From Macrocystis pyrifera (Eukaryota; Sar; Phaeophyceae; Laminariales; Laminariaceae), in NCBI GenBank assembly GCA_031763025.1, contig JASSKH010000005.1, positions 14,598,128-14,662,127 of the forward strand: 64,000 bases of DNA, read 5' to 3'. This document shows, piece by piece, positions 43,066 through 55,289 of the stretch (the stretch's first letter is position 1; the number at the start of each line of letters is the position of its first letter). A model generated the notes under the pieces. It searched no databases, had not been told where the DNA came from, and was given only the letters and a program-made list of their open reading frames with translations. A program made the position numbers and the translations under genes.

Positions 43066-44180
43066 TACAATGGTGAGATGAGCAAGGAAAACAAGCTACA
43101 AGAGGAAGGAGAGAGGATGACACTACGACAGGATGAGTGGATTATGCTATAGATATAAAAAAGTTAAGAAACGGTATAGAAGATGAAAGGGATATGGAAA
43201 GAAGTACTGTAACCATAAAAACGAAAAAAAACTCTGAGGGCTGGAAGCAGTGAGGGCACAACTCGTGCGCCGGGTGGTGCACCGCTCCACATTGCCACGA
43301 GGCACGGAAGCAAATGAGACGAGGGTGTTGCGAAGTCTCAATTAAAGTTGTGAGATCAAGGGGCCTCTCATCTCTTTTCCCCGTGACCCCGGAACACAAT
43401 CCTAATACGTTTTATGCAACGCATTCGGGAAAAAACGAAATCCACCGCATATTTCCGTTGGTCAATTTGCCGTTTCATAAATCACGAAATCAGCTCAATC
43501 AGACTTTAGTACGAGCAAATCCCACATTCCTCCTACTCGTTGCACACTCATGATAACTGCATCCCAAAAAGCGTGACGTCCTTCAACCATCAAGGCAAAT
43601 TTCCAAGCTATACTGGCTTTTACAAGCATTTTATTTCCACCATTATTTCAAATTTCGAAATGCTAAATAGAATACAATCCAACCTCAGATAGAAATCCTA
43701 AAATCAGTCCAACCAAAAAATTGGAAAAAAATCGAAAAAGTCCAAAACCGAAAAACCGAAGATCAGCCACACCAAAAATATCCGAAAAAACAAAAATCAA
43801 TCGAAAAGCCAAAAATTGGTCCCCATGGCACACATTCAGCATTTTCAGCAGTAAGATCATGACAAATTCATCACAACGCCACGATGAAACTAGAAAGACG
43901 CCCGAAATATCGCTTTGGTTTGAAATCCGCATTCTGAAAAGGGAACGGTACGTGGATAATCGATATATATTTCCTCCCAACCAGTTCCCTGAGGGAGTGG
44001 TGTCGCACGTCGATGTGCTTCAAACCGTACAAACACTTGTTCAGTTTAACAACATTCCCCAGCAGCCTACCGCAACCCTGAGGTAAACACATTAACACGT
44101 TTCCCTCTACGTCATCTCTACGAAAGCATGCTCAATGTCAAAATGGCACGAGTCAAGATCCAGGTCGCACGCCATCGCTG

Positions 44181-45990
44181 TCAACAGCCGAACACTCGAA
44201 ACAGCAACAGTAGGCTCAACAATTCCTCGAAATCCACGTCAGCTCTCTGCTCATCCCCCCGCGCTACAAGTCTCGCCTTCACTTTTGTGAGCCAACCGTA
44301 CTGATCAGCCTTCCAGTCAAGCACCCACATTGCGTTGATGTAGTTATCCACTGGTGGCCATACTGGCTCGGACGTCCCCGCATCCAGCAATCCGTAAACC
44401 TCCCGCCCCCTCGAATCCTCCCAACGTTGAGCGTACTCCGACCGCATGGCCTTCATGTGGCCCAGCTGGAAGTTGAGGTCAGCGGCGTAGCAATGCGGCA
44501 AGTCCGCAGGCTTGTAGGGCCGCCGCGGTTCCCTCCGGGTTTTGTCGATGTCCTCCCGAGTGGCAAGCCGCGTCGCGAACGCACACGGCATCTCCCCAGG
44601 CCCCCCTGATGACGATTTTTCCTCGCGGTTTCCAACAGGAGATGACAGCTGCCCGCGCCCCCAAACATTCTTCGGCTCCTAGTGGCGACTAGCGTCGACG
44701 GCCTCACGCGTAATGAACATTGACAACAGCGCCGTCTTGTCCATCATTGACAGGAGTCCGTCGCTACGGTGAAGGCCTTGGTCGCGGTTCACTGGCGACG
44801 GCGGGATCGGCTCCGCTGGCGTGGCTGAGCGCTGAACGTTTGGTGTGGCTGATAGCTGAACTGTCTTCGAACGGGTACCGTCGGATATCCGTTGCGACTC
44901 CAGCGTTGGCAGGAGCGGCAGTAGCGGCGGTGGTGGCTGCAGCGACGGTGACGGCGACTGAAGTGGCCGTGGCTCGTAGGTGATGCTTAAAACTGGCATT
45001 CCCGGCGTGGCGGCGTGCGCTGAGCCCCCCACATTCGGCGGCGCCCACATGGACATAGCGGGCGCACGCGGGACTGTCCACACCACGTCGCTGGTGCGTC
45101 AGATAGCCCGATCGAGGCCTTGATGCCCTTCACAGCGGACGACGGGTGGTTGTAGCCGTTGTTCAGGAAATAGCAGAGTACCGACTGGATGTTGGATTTA
45201 GTGCTGCGGTCCATCCACATCATGCCTTCTAGGAAGAACGGCACCACTTGCAGGTCTGGCATCCCCGAGCAGAAAACCTCGTACGGTGACCGCCACCCGG
45301 TGTTGGCCTTGGTCGTGGAGCGGTTGAAACAGTCTGCAACCCAAATATGAGCTTCCAACCAAAGGCGGTTGCCATCTGCCCCGACATGGGGGATCCGGGC
45401 TAGGTCAACGCTCTGGAAGAGCTGTCAAGTCTCGCGGCGAGCCGCATGACCATCCTTCATGGCTCGCCAGATCGCGCTCTTGACAACCACGATCTGTTGC
45501 GGCTTGCCCGGGGCTGTGCACTCACGCCGAAGCCCAGCAGCGTCGCTGGGCCCGACGGAGCTGCGGCCGGTGAACTCCCCACCGTTCTCTGTGCGAACGC
45601 AGAGTGGTCGCCCCATGACGTCGGTGTCGGCGATAAATTTCTGGACGTGAACATGGTTTTCGACTTGTTTCTCATCCCGTATGGCCGCATACACCGCGAA
45701 ACGCCGTCCACAAACATGATCAGGTGATGGGATCCGCCCATGAACGCCTAATAGGGGCCGACCAGGTCGATGTGCACCGTCTCCATCGACCTCCTCGCGC
45801 ACAATATCGTCGTGCAAGCCACCCCCGCTGGCACGCCCTCCGCCTCCAAACATCCACCACACGGCTGCGGCACTCCTGTCAGAGTGATAGAGTGCTGTCC
45901 AGCCGTTTCCCTCAACATACGTTCGTTTCGGTGGCCGGAAGAGAAGTGAAAGTGGTCAAGATCAATATACCTGTCAAGTAGATGCACCGC
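44181..45990 (-). pseudogene. truncated Copia-type retrotransposon pol (GAG-pre-integrase, integrase, start of RT)
   Basis: Read on the - strand, 45945-45830 has GHRNERMLRETAGQH and CGGC, the H-H-C-C pre-integrase zinc motif. Next come HIDLVGPY, HLIMFVDGVSR and RTENGGEF (integrase core, about 45780-45550). Then NRSTTKANTGWRSPYE (about 45310), a Pro/Ser-rich linker (about 45000-44720), and near 44320-44210 MWVLDWKADQ plus KVKARLVARGDEQRADVDFEE, the Copia RT start (KARLVA.G..Q). It breaks off at about 44181, so most RT and all RNase H are missing. Stops and frameshifts interrupt it. No LTRs were found. Copia elements copy through an RNA intermediate; this one is dead. Confidence 0.8.
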
Positions 45991-46089
45991 AAGGAAAGAC
46001 AGCGGTTCAGAACGGTTAGAGAGAGACTTCACAAGGCAAGAAGTAAAGAAGTGTGCCGCTAGATAACCTTGAGTAAAAACGCACGTGCG

Positions 46090-48170
46090 GATCAAATATA
46101 ATAGTGAATGAATTTATGAGGTACAGGGCAGAAGCAATGCTTACCGTGATGGTTCGGCTGTGCAACTGGAAATGAGAAAACGAGTGCGCACCTAGGAGAT
46201 GAAAATAAAACGTAGTCGTAAACGTATTGAAGAAAGGAGATAAGACTGGCCCGGGGAACTATGGAGGGATATCGCTATCGAGCACCGTACTCGTAGGCAG
46301 ACCATGTTGTAATGTTTTGAACTATAGAATGGAAACGAGGATGGAAGAGGAATACAGAATGAGAGAAGGGCAAGCCGGGTTTAGGCCAAACCGTAGCTGT
46401 GTCGATCATGTATACACATGAGGTAAGATGGTTCAACATAGAAAAGACGGGGGGCCAACAACATGCTATTTGTTTCTATATGTAAACAACGCCTACGACA
46501 CAGTATGGAGGAATGGACTGTGGAAATATTCTGCGGGAAATAGGGATCAGAGGAAAGATGTGGATAATGATGAAAAATATTACGGAATGAGCGAAAGTGC
46601 GCTGCGATGCTGGACGAGGAAATATCGAAGTTTCCTAATATTTTGCAGGGAGTTCCACAGGGATTTACGTTGTCACCTAGTTTATTGAAGATATATATAC
46701 ATGTGTTAACGATCTCAGGATAACAGTCCAAACAGAAAAGCAGGGAGTCACGATGGGGGAATATACGGTGTCAGCATTAAAGTTTACGGACGACTTTATG
46801 GGAATATCAGGAACACCCGAACAACTGCAGAAACAAAAGAAGAAGGCGCTAGAATAAACTGGGAAAAAGAGGGTGACGACGAACTTCAAGAAGTACGCAG
46901 TAGTTGTATGTAACGAAGATAAGGTGAACCCAGTAAAGTTCAGTTGGAAGTGGGGAAATAGTTGATTGCCGATCGCAGACCAGTGTACGTACCTTGGCGT
47001 GGAGATATCCAAAGGCTGCTCTTGGGACACCCACATAGGAAAAAATAACAGGAAAGGGTTAGTTACACGTAGGCAAGATGGATGCGATCCTAACAGACTT
47101 GAACTTCGAAACCAGGATCAAGAAATGTTTCCTGATCAATATAATAGTACCAAAGCTAGAATATGCATACATAAGAGGTATGGGAAAGGGACTCGAACTT
47201 CGAAAACAGCTGGAAACGACACAGACAGCAGCAACCAAAAGCGATTAAGTTGCGCAAGTGCAACTAGTGATACAGCAATATTAGCAGCGGAACTGGGAAT
47301 GTACCCACTCAAGACAATTAGAGACATGAGAAAGATGAAATGACATATATAATAATGTAAGGACCATGCCAAGTAAGAGTTTGCCAACCATGTTGATAGA
47401 GCTATATGGGAGAAAGCAACATAAGAGCGCGCGGGAATAAGGTGGGATAGCGTAGTCGAGAATGTACGATTTGATATGCGAAGAAGCCAACAAGAAATGA
47501 TGTCCGCGGAGAAGTTTGGGAGGTGCAAGGCAGAACCATTAAATTAATTAAATGATAGAAGGAAGGTAAATGCTAGCTCTGGAAAACAAGATGGAATCCG
47601 AGAAACACTTGGAGATATACGGGATTTTAAGGGAAGGGATAGTAATGAAAATATATTTGCACGGCCCAATTGACTTCGTGAAAGCACTAAAACTGGGATT
47701 TGGCGTAAGGGATCTGGAGTCGCCAAAAAGAAGACACAGTCATACCTGTAGCCGGGAAGAGGAGAAAGTAGATGCGCAGATGTGCCCGTGTGGAAAAGCA
47801 ATAGAGTAGAACTCACATTGTAGGCGAATGCGAACTAAGCAAGGGGGAACGGGATGCGTTAGGGGGGATGAGGAAAATAGATCAATGTAACATGGAGAAG
47901 TTTGGTACACTAGCTAGCGGCAAGAAAACGATCGCTATCCTAGGAAATGAAAGGCAGCACCAAGCGGCGAAACAGAAAGAGAACAATATTTGCGAACAGT
48001 TTATACGTAATATATGGAAACAACGTAGTGAGAGCCCAAATGTTGGAAGCATCTCTACTAGGACAGTTCTCCGCCTCGAAAGGGATGCGTGGTGAATGGT
48101 TAATTTACTAAGGCAAGCAATAAAGGTGTACCCCCGCCCCCCTCTCCCATCAAACCCTAGGCCTGAAGAC
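46090..48170 (+). pseudogene. decayed LINE (non-LTR retrotransposon) reverse transcriptase region
   Basis: RT motifs are in order but in shifting frames: KKGDKTGPGNYGGISL (46227), EGQAGFRPNRSCVDH (about 46365), YVNNAYDTVWRNGLW (about 46480), LKFTDDFMGISGTPEQL (about 46775, the FADD box altered to FTDD), TYLGVEISKGCSWDTHI (about 46990). C-terminal pieces are EYAYIRGMGKGLELRKQLET, ELGMYPLKTIRDMRK, CPCGKAIE and a stretch ending near 48095. It is colinear over about 2 kb with many stops and indels, so inactive. The purine-rich composition contrasts with the flanks. The 5' ORF and endonuclease are missing; the Copia fragment begins just upstream on the other strand. Confidence 0.85.
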
Positions 48171-48249
48171 TGATTTCCCAATCGGTAACCGAAACATGGT
48201 CGAAGTCGGAGTCGGTCAAAACCCAACTTAGGGCACCAGATTCCCAATC

Positions 48250-49514
48250 ACTCGAAATGTCAATGAGCGTACCGCTGCCCCCCACGCCCGAACCGTCTCT
48301 GTCCGACTCCTTCCCCCGTCCGGATCTCCCCTGCCATCATCTGAACTTCCGCAGCCGGAGTCGGCATCGGTTGCCGCTACTGGCGACAGTGGAACGCCTA
48401 GGTATAACACCGTCCCCTGCACCAACACAACAGCGAGCCCATCGTCTCCTTGCAGCTACACCTTGTTGGACCTGTGGTTGTTCTTTGCGGCGTTTCAAGG
48501 GCCACAGCCGCATGTTAACAAACGACTCTTCCTCTCGGTATCGACACAACAGTGCTCACAGCACTCTATGAGTACGTTGTCCGCCGGTAGAGGCGCGTCC
48601 TTGTCCGCTTTCCTTCTCGCGTCGACACGCCACCCACACCTTCAAACTCAAACGTTGGCATCTTGTCTAGGGGCCCAACCTGCCACGTGTGGAACATAAA
48701 CTCTTCCTTGGTCGAAGGTGCTTGACGAGGGGCTCGTAGGGTGGGCAGCAATTAGCAGGCTTTCCATTCCCGAGACTAAACGCCAGAATCGCGATCTTCC
48801 CAACGTGATGTTCGACGCTACCGTTGTGAGGAAGGAGGTCGGTCGGTAATTTCCTTTCAGCTCGAACGAACGCTGCGTTGGACTGAAAGAACACGACGCA
48901 GCCAAACGCTTAGCACCCTCGGAATGGCCCACGCTTCACATCTCATTTTCTTGAACAACAATGGGTTCGGCGAAAAGACCCGTACCCGCACACTTCTCAG
49001 AGCGAACTCCCACATCTCCAGGAACGGTAGATGGGATACCGTAGGAAGGAAGTCGCACCCCGCCCAGAGGTACGAAAAGGCGTACCTTGTCAGGGTCATC
49101 CGGACACCAGCTGCGGAAACCGTCTTTTGGGCGACACTGATTCGCTCCCGTTCTGCAGTTGGCAGATGGACTTGTACACCCTGCTAACCAGGACGTATGT
49201 ACCCAGACGTGCCGCACAGTCACTTGCACCGTCCCCTCGCCAAGTGGAACAATGCACCCGCAACTCATTCCCAGCAAAACGATCATCGACAAGTGGGTGT
49301 CTACGGATGCAAGAAGCCACCTTGACGAGCGCTCCCTCCAGTATTTTTCGGAGCAAAATAAAACGTGAACGGCAGAAATCTCCGCCTCGCCGATGTCTGG
49401 CCGTGTGCCTTGGACTCCAACATCAACGCCCTCTCCAACTCGCCTATAGAGGAGGTCTACGCGCCCTCCGGGCGCCTCATCCCGCCCCTCCCCGGTCGCG
49501 TACTCGTACCGCAC
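48250..49514 (-). pseudogene. degenerate coding sequence, possibly the gag/protease part of the interrupted Copia
   Basis: Several - strand frames look protein-like but are broken. 49360-49300 has RSSRWLLASVDTHLSM, similar to the Copia protease start (WLLDSG). Then come VPLGEGTVQVTVRHVW and, lower, KLPTDLLPHNGS, GKIAILAFSLGNGKPAN and KEEFMFHTWQVGPL with a frame change near 48730. If it is Copia, its order fits the pol fragment at 46.0-44.2 kb with the LINE between. I am not sure of the family. Confidence 0.35.
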
Positions 49515-51560
49515 TACAATTCAAGACGTTACAGCATTTATTTGGGCTGAACTTTAGGAATATTGGACGGTATATCCAGATATGCAAGGGGACCGACAGG
49601 TAAGAAATTACCTGAACACCCCCCTACAGCACGCCAGGCAATCAACCCACAGCTGTCTCCTCTCCAAAATCGACCTGACAGATAAAGTTTTTTCAGTTAG
49701 AAGTGGGCGTTGGTTCATTTAATTTCGCTAAACATACGTCCCTCCCCCTCTGCGAGCACGGAGCAAATACCAACTAATCTTGTGGTATGCACTGCTATTT
49801 TCCTCATACCTTCCCGCTGCGGATAGAGTCAGTGCGGTGTATTGTGTGGTGTGTGTGGGTGCTTTGTTTGGGCTGGTTATTCATGACTACATGACGTATT
49901 GAGCTGCAGATCCTTGCCGCGGAGGATCTAAGTGCTTTAATCTCTCGCACTGCACCGCGGTGGTCGATTCGCCGCAATGAATATATCCCACGACGCGTCG
50001 GGGGACCTGATTGATACTCGCCGAGTAAAGAAGAAGAATGCGGAATCCGTTGAGCGACAACAATATGTAGTTCTTGCTACTCAAGGTACATTCATAGAGG
50101 CCGAAATTGTTGATGTCCGTACATAGCTTGGATGGGTTTAACATCCCAATGTTGCAGCTGAGGCGCGTTGGTTGGTGCCTTTTCGGAAGAACACGCCGCA
50201 GACGCTGACGCAAAGTCGACTACGGCAGATACTCGCTGACTCTGCTCAACGCCGAACACGAGATGTCATCGGAGGATGCGGCAATCGAAACGAACGGTGG
50301 TTCCGGATGGGCTTTGTCTACAAGCGTCGACACCAGCTGCTCTGTATAGACCATTATTTAGTGAGGCATGGAGTAATATGCAGCAGTGAGACTGGGCGTA
50401 TGTGGGGCGATTCGATAGCCGGATCACTCTCAGGAGTCAGGCGCCGAAAAAATGTTTTACGACCGACTACTCTGTGTGCATCTTGAGGAGGACTAAATCG
50501 TGCGTAGCTTGAACCTGCCGTTATTTGCATGCAACAAGGAAAGAGGCATGGCCGTGGGTGCGTAGAAGAGCAGACGCGGGGTACGTCAGACGGGGAGGGG
50601 AGAACAGTCAACTATATAGGGGGAAGGTCGGCAGTGGGTACAGTAGTAGGGGGGATGACATCAAGAACGCTTAGCGTGCGTATCGCGTGTAGTGTCGATG
50701 GATCGGCGGCCGTGGCTGCACTGGGGTACCGAACAGGACGGGTGCAACGGTGAAGAGCTCGTTGGAGATGGGAAACATGAATGGAGTCCTGATGCGCGTC
50801 GTCAAATACCTTGTGGTGGTACGTAAATCTTGTGCACTATCTGTGACGTGTGCTTGTGTATGATATGCCATGTTTGTCGTAAACCATGTATGTACATGCT
50901 ATATGTATGATATGTTTCTTGACATGCGCAAAACCGTGCTATGCATGTCTTTGCAAAAACCTTACTTGGTTAGTAGGAATTTTTCGTTTTGGGTCCCTTC
51001 GCGTACCGATAAATAATATACAGTTTGTAGCTGGAATCGAGGAGAACCGACGCAAGGATAAACATGTTTTTTGTACGGAACGATATTTGACAAGGTAGCG
51101 TCGGGACGATACGAGAGGGGACGACGGTAAAACCGTCATTAACGTGGTCCAGCGATCCCGTCGACAATTCACTACCGTCGACTCGTCCGGTCTCGTTCCG
51201 TCCCCTCGAGAAGGTCGTGCCTCGCCGTGCCGTCCTGCCGATAAAACTGTCCCCTAAAGTCCCGTCCCGCGGTAAAAACCTACGACTACCGGACCGTCCC
51301 GCCGTCGAAACCCGCGCCTATCGTCGCATGCCGCCGTCAAAACCTTCCCTCGTTGTTCCGTCATGTCATCACTGTTATTCCTTGCAGTCAAGATGTTCTC
51401 AATGCTTCTTCTGGCCGTCAGATATGTCAGGGGACGGGGGCTTAGGCCTGCTGTGACGGACGGTCGTTTGGACTTGTAAAATGAAACAAATGTCAGGTCG
51501 TACAACGGCAGCACCAGGAGTAGCATATGTTGGTGATATTATAGCTCTAATCCCGGGGCT
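49515..51560. other. no gene recognised
   Basis: Short frames only. A C/G-rich stretch at 51110-51420 repeats GTCCCG and CCGTCG words with GTAAAA or GTCAAAACC spacers and looks like low-complexity sequence. A + strand frame at 50172-50486 is open but unsupported. Confidence 0.35.
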
Positions 51561-51807
51561 TGTTCGCAGTGCTCACGTACTTGGTGTATGGATTCATGTG
51601 TAGCGGTATTTGGGAGTTCCGCACAGGAAATATGCGTGTTTCTGTGTGGAGCAGTCAGCGGGTTGCGACGTGTTTTGTCCGCCGCCACTTGATGTTCTCC
51701 CCCTTTCTTCCTTGCCTTGTGTGTTCTAAGTAATACTATATATACCCTGAGGGGATTCTATGAACTGACTCAGGCTTGGCCTATCATATCAGTGAGTGCA
51801 CCGAACA
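51561..51807. mobile_element. solo LTR-like element, 247 bp, copy 1
   Basis: It begins TGTTCG and ends CGAACA (TG...CA with matching short inverted ends). It is the same length as the copy at 55032-55278, with about 90% identity by eye. The flanking four bases are GGCT and CGCT, a target-site duplication with one mismatch. No LTR-retrotransposon interior lies between the two copies, which argues for independent solo LTRs. Confidence 0.75.
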
Positions 51808-51929
51808 CGCTAGCGTATGTTCCAATTGGACGCGTTCGCTCATTGGGGCTTGCTGGGAGAGATGCATGTTTCGGCTCTGAGTGGAAGCGAGATGGCCACA
51901 ATCGGCACGGGCGAGATCCGATGCAGGAG

Positions 51930-53004
51930 GTGTCAGTCCGGTAATCGATCCTTGCTTTGCCGTGCCACCCCCCCCCCCGCGAAGAAGAGACGCCGTTTGC
52001 GGATGGTCGTTTCGATGCTCTCGCAACGTGTCATCTTGAGGGCCTTCGCGTACGAGAGGGTGGCATGGTCAGTACGAAGTCGGCGCTGAAAGCCAATGAC
52101 TCGCAACAGGACTTGGTGGTGAGCCGTTCGAAGCTTGGCAAAGTGTTCCGCACTGAGGGTCCACGTCACACACCCGCACAGCAGGGTCTCAATCACCTCG
52201 GCCTTCAGCATTCGGACTTTCAGGCTAAGGGGGGTGGTCGTCCTATCGTACAGCTCCGGGCAGAACCGTTTGAGGCATGCTCGCATGAGACGGATCCGTC
52301 GGTCGATTTCGAGCGAGAGGTCAGCGTTTTCGTGGATAATGCCGCCTAGGTATAAGAACTGGGCCATCTGCTTATACCTCTGGCCTGCTGCTTCGATAAC
52401 GAGCGGTGATGCGAGGGTTTTCTGGTCTGGTGTTTGTAGAAGCACAGTCTCTGTCTTCTATTCCGACACCGTAAGGCCTGCTGCTTCGAAGACAGTCACG
52501 ATGACTGTCATCATTTTCGCGAGCCCTTCAGCCGACCGAGAGACAATCCCTGCGTCATCGGTGTACAACATGCCCCATACAGCCCTTCGCACGCACGCCA
52601 ACGGCTCCTGCTCCTCCGTTCCGACTACTCCAGCATCACTGAGTTGCACCAAATCCCTTACGATGGCTTCGTCATGGCCAAAGCGTACTAGTACGACGTG
52701 CAACGCAGCAGCGAAGAGTACGTTGAACTGTAACGGTGACAGCACAGCCTTGCCGCAGCCCCTGCGTGACATCAAACCATTCCGAGTGCTCGCCGTCGCG
52801 AGCCCGCATGCCATCGTGGAAATTACGGAAAATTCTCAGCTTCTTGGTTGGTACGCCAAAACGTGTGAGTGCTTCCCATAACAGCTCTCGGTCGACAGAG
52901 TCGTACGCTTTCTGCAGATCGATGAAGCACAAGTACAGCAGTTCATTTAAATTACGGGTATTTCTATTCAAGTGTTTTACGTGTAGATTAATGGTTGATG
53001 ACAT
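51930..53004 (-). pseudogene. 5'-truncated, frameshifted LINE reverse transcriptase
   Basis: On the - strand from about 52930: LYLCFIDLQKAYDSVDRELLW (RT box), RIFRNFHDGM, TQGLRQGC and, after a frame change near 52750, VLSPLQFNVLFAAAL. Then GMLYTDDAGIVSRS (the YADD box as YTDD), FEAAGLTVSE, FLYLGGIIHENADLSLEIDRR, LYDRTTTPLSLK, EVIETLLCGCVTW and ETTIRKRRLFFAG. It ends in a poly-G/C run at 51967-51978. The endonuclease, the first RT boxes and the 3' end are missing. Stops and frameshifts mark it as dead. It belongs to a different LINE group from the 46-48 kb copy by motif wording. Confidence 0.85.
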
Positions 53005-53140
53005 GGTAGCTAATAGCTGAGTGCGTCATTTCTGGTATTCTGTTTTTTAGCCTATTATTCTGACACGTACATGCACAGCCGCAGCAAAAGGCGGCAGCAC
53101 GGAGTGTTTTACGCGTATATCATCGGTAGCAGTCTGGCGT

Positions 53141-53260
53141 GCTCCGTCCGGGCATTGTAGCGATGCGAGGGCCTGCAGTCACGATAGAGGAGTGGCCATG
53201 CATGACATCGAGTACCTACCCCCTCCCCCTGCTGTTTCCAATGCCAAGTGTGGGCATAAG
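53141..53260. repeat. dispersed repeat, partner of 3838-3940
   Basis: Shares GGGCATTGTAGCGATGCGAGGG, GGCCATGCAT and CATCGAGTAC followed by C-rich sequence with the copy inside the integrase gene intron. Function unknown. Confidence 0.55.
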
Positions 53261-53405
53261 GGGGGGCATACAGTGTTGCACAACTAGGTATACCCGTACT
53301 GGGTTTCTCAAGTGTATGGATTTCCTGAGTTGAGGAATCGATCGTGATTCATGAGTGATGCCTTTTATCACTGGGTTCGGTTGGGACTGGAAGACTGCTG
53401 TATAT

Positions 53406-53515
53406 ATTACGGGGGTCATAGTTAATAGGACCTACAGTACACACAAAAAACTTTTATATTTACCTATTTTTACCCACAATGTTTGGTCATATTTGCTATG
53501 GTCCCTTGTAATACC
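53406..53515. mobile_element. MITE family A copy
   Basis: TTACGGGGGTCATAGTTAATAGG and GCTATGGTCCCTTGTAA ends, TA on both sides. Confidence 0.85.
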
Positions 53516-53935
53516 AGGAAAGCTAAATATTTGGAACTACTATTAATATATAACATTATTATACTGAATACGTACCTACTACCTACGTAATGCGGAACTG
53601 AAATCTGTTGTATACGAGGTCGACCGCACTAAACTGGGGCGTTATTTCAGAGACGAAAGTCTGGGCTCTCGTTGCCATTTGACTGGATTTCATTTAGTGT
53701 GTCCCCTGTAGCTAGTCTTCATCGGATTGGTGTTTGGTTGAGATGGAAAGTCTAAACCCCTGGGCTTGGCGGGCTTGATCTTTCTTTACAGTCGAGATCT
53801 GAGGAGTTGATTTTTTTTTTTTTACTCCGATTTATTATTTTTGAAGTTTTGAGCAGCTGTTCTTGGTACTATTTTCTGAGATATGAACATTAAGTTTCTT
53901 TGTGAGATTTGAGACTTCGATATTTACATTTTATA

Positions 53936-54604
53936 ATGATTATTTAAAATTGTCCTGTTGACCCGGGCAGCATCCAGGGGAGCCGCTGGCCTATATCTTT
54001 GACAAGGAAGCACATATACCTGGTAGAATACGCGCGCTCGGTTTATCACAACACTTGTAAAATTAGGTGAAAATGGAATATAGACGAGGCGTATTACGCA
54101 GCTTGCAAAGTTGAGTATCAACTATTTAATCAGTCGAACTCACAGCTGACGTATCTCAATACGCAGCTTGCAAAGTCGAGTATCAACTATTTAATCAGTC
54201 GAACTCACAGCTGACGTATCTCAAAATACAGTCGAGTATCAACTATTTAATCAGTCGAACTCACAGCTGACGTATCTCAAAAAACACTGTCGAACTCATC
54301 ACAGCTGACGTATCTCAAAAAACACTGTTTTTTGAGATACGTCAGCTGTGAGTTCGACTGATTAAATAGTGTGTTTTTTTAGATACGTCAGCTGTGAGTT
54401 CGACTGATTAAATAGTTGATACTCGACTTTGCAAGCTGCGTAATACCTCTCGTCTATATTCCATTTTTACCGAATTTACAAGTATTGTGATAAACCGAAC
54501 CCGCGTATGCTATTTGTAATTCCTTGTCAAAGTCAAAGATATAGGCCAGCGGCTCCCCTGGATGCTGCCCGGGTCAACAGTACAATTAATTTAAAATAAT
54601 CATT
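53936..54604. mobile_element. foldback (long inverted repeat) element, 669 bp
   Basis: Both ends begin AATGATTATTT when read inward. The left arm continues GTTGACCCGGGCAGCATCCAGGGGAGCC... and the right arm is its reverse complement down to GGCTCCCCTGG and CCCGGGTCAAC. Inside each arm the blocks GCAGCTTGCAAAG, GAGTATCAACTATTTAATC and GAACTCACAGCTGACGTATC occur; the left arm repeats them two to three times in tandem. The arms meet at about 54310-54330 (AAAAAACACTGTTTTTTGA). No coding capacity. A related half-copy sits at 362-510. Confidence 0.92.
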
Positions 54605-55031
54605 CTGCGCACTGATACTATATAACCCGAACGAGGGATATATTGATATGATGTTGCAACATGTTGAAACCTTTTCATTTCACAATATTTATAGATTGAT
54701 TGAGTGTTATTGATTTTTAGGAAGGTATGGTTCTAAGTGTGAATAATTCTTCCGGAGATGAGCTGCTGCTGCTGTTTTTGCTACTTCTGTTGTTTTAATG
54801 GTATGGTTCTAAGTGTGAATAAGGCTGCTGTTCTTGCCGCTGCTGTTTTTGCTACGTCTATTTTTGAGATTCTGGTTTGAGGCGTTGTCGGTGATCTTGA
54901 CATATTCTTATCTTTGAGTACACTACCACCTTGGATTTGGATATTGGGTGATCGTGGTTTGTCACCATGCATGGTGCTTTATCATGAGCGATGTTTGGTT
55001 ATCCCATTCACCAAGTAGAGAACAGAGGGGC

Positions 55032-55278
55032 TGTTCGGAGTGCTCATGTACTCGGCGTAGGGATTCATGTGTAGCGGTATTTGGGAGTTCTGCACAGGAA
55101 ATATGCGTGTTTCTGTGTGGAGCAGTCAGCGGGTTGCGACGTGTATTGTCCGCCGCCACTTGATGTTCTCCCCTTTTTTTCCTCGTCTTGTGTGTTCTAA
55201 GTAATACTATACATACGGTGAGCGGCTTCTATGAACTGACTCAGGCTTGGCCTATCATCTCAGTGAGTGCACCGAACA
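55032..55278. mobile_element. solo LTR-like element, 247 bp, copy 2
   Basis: TGTTCGG...CCGAACA with a perfect 4-bp direct repeat GGGC on both sides (55028-55031 and 55279-55282), so it inserted as a unit at this place. Same family as 51561-51807. It could instead be a short terminal-inverted-repeat transposon, but TG...CA ends favour a solo LTR. Confidence 0.8.
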
Positions 55279-55289
55279 GGGCTCCTGAA

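Noticed and set aside
51561..55278. A single intact LTR retrotransposon
   Set aside because: The interior carries no gag or pol in the right order, and the right-hand copy has its own target-site duplication.
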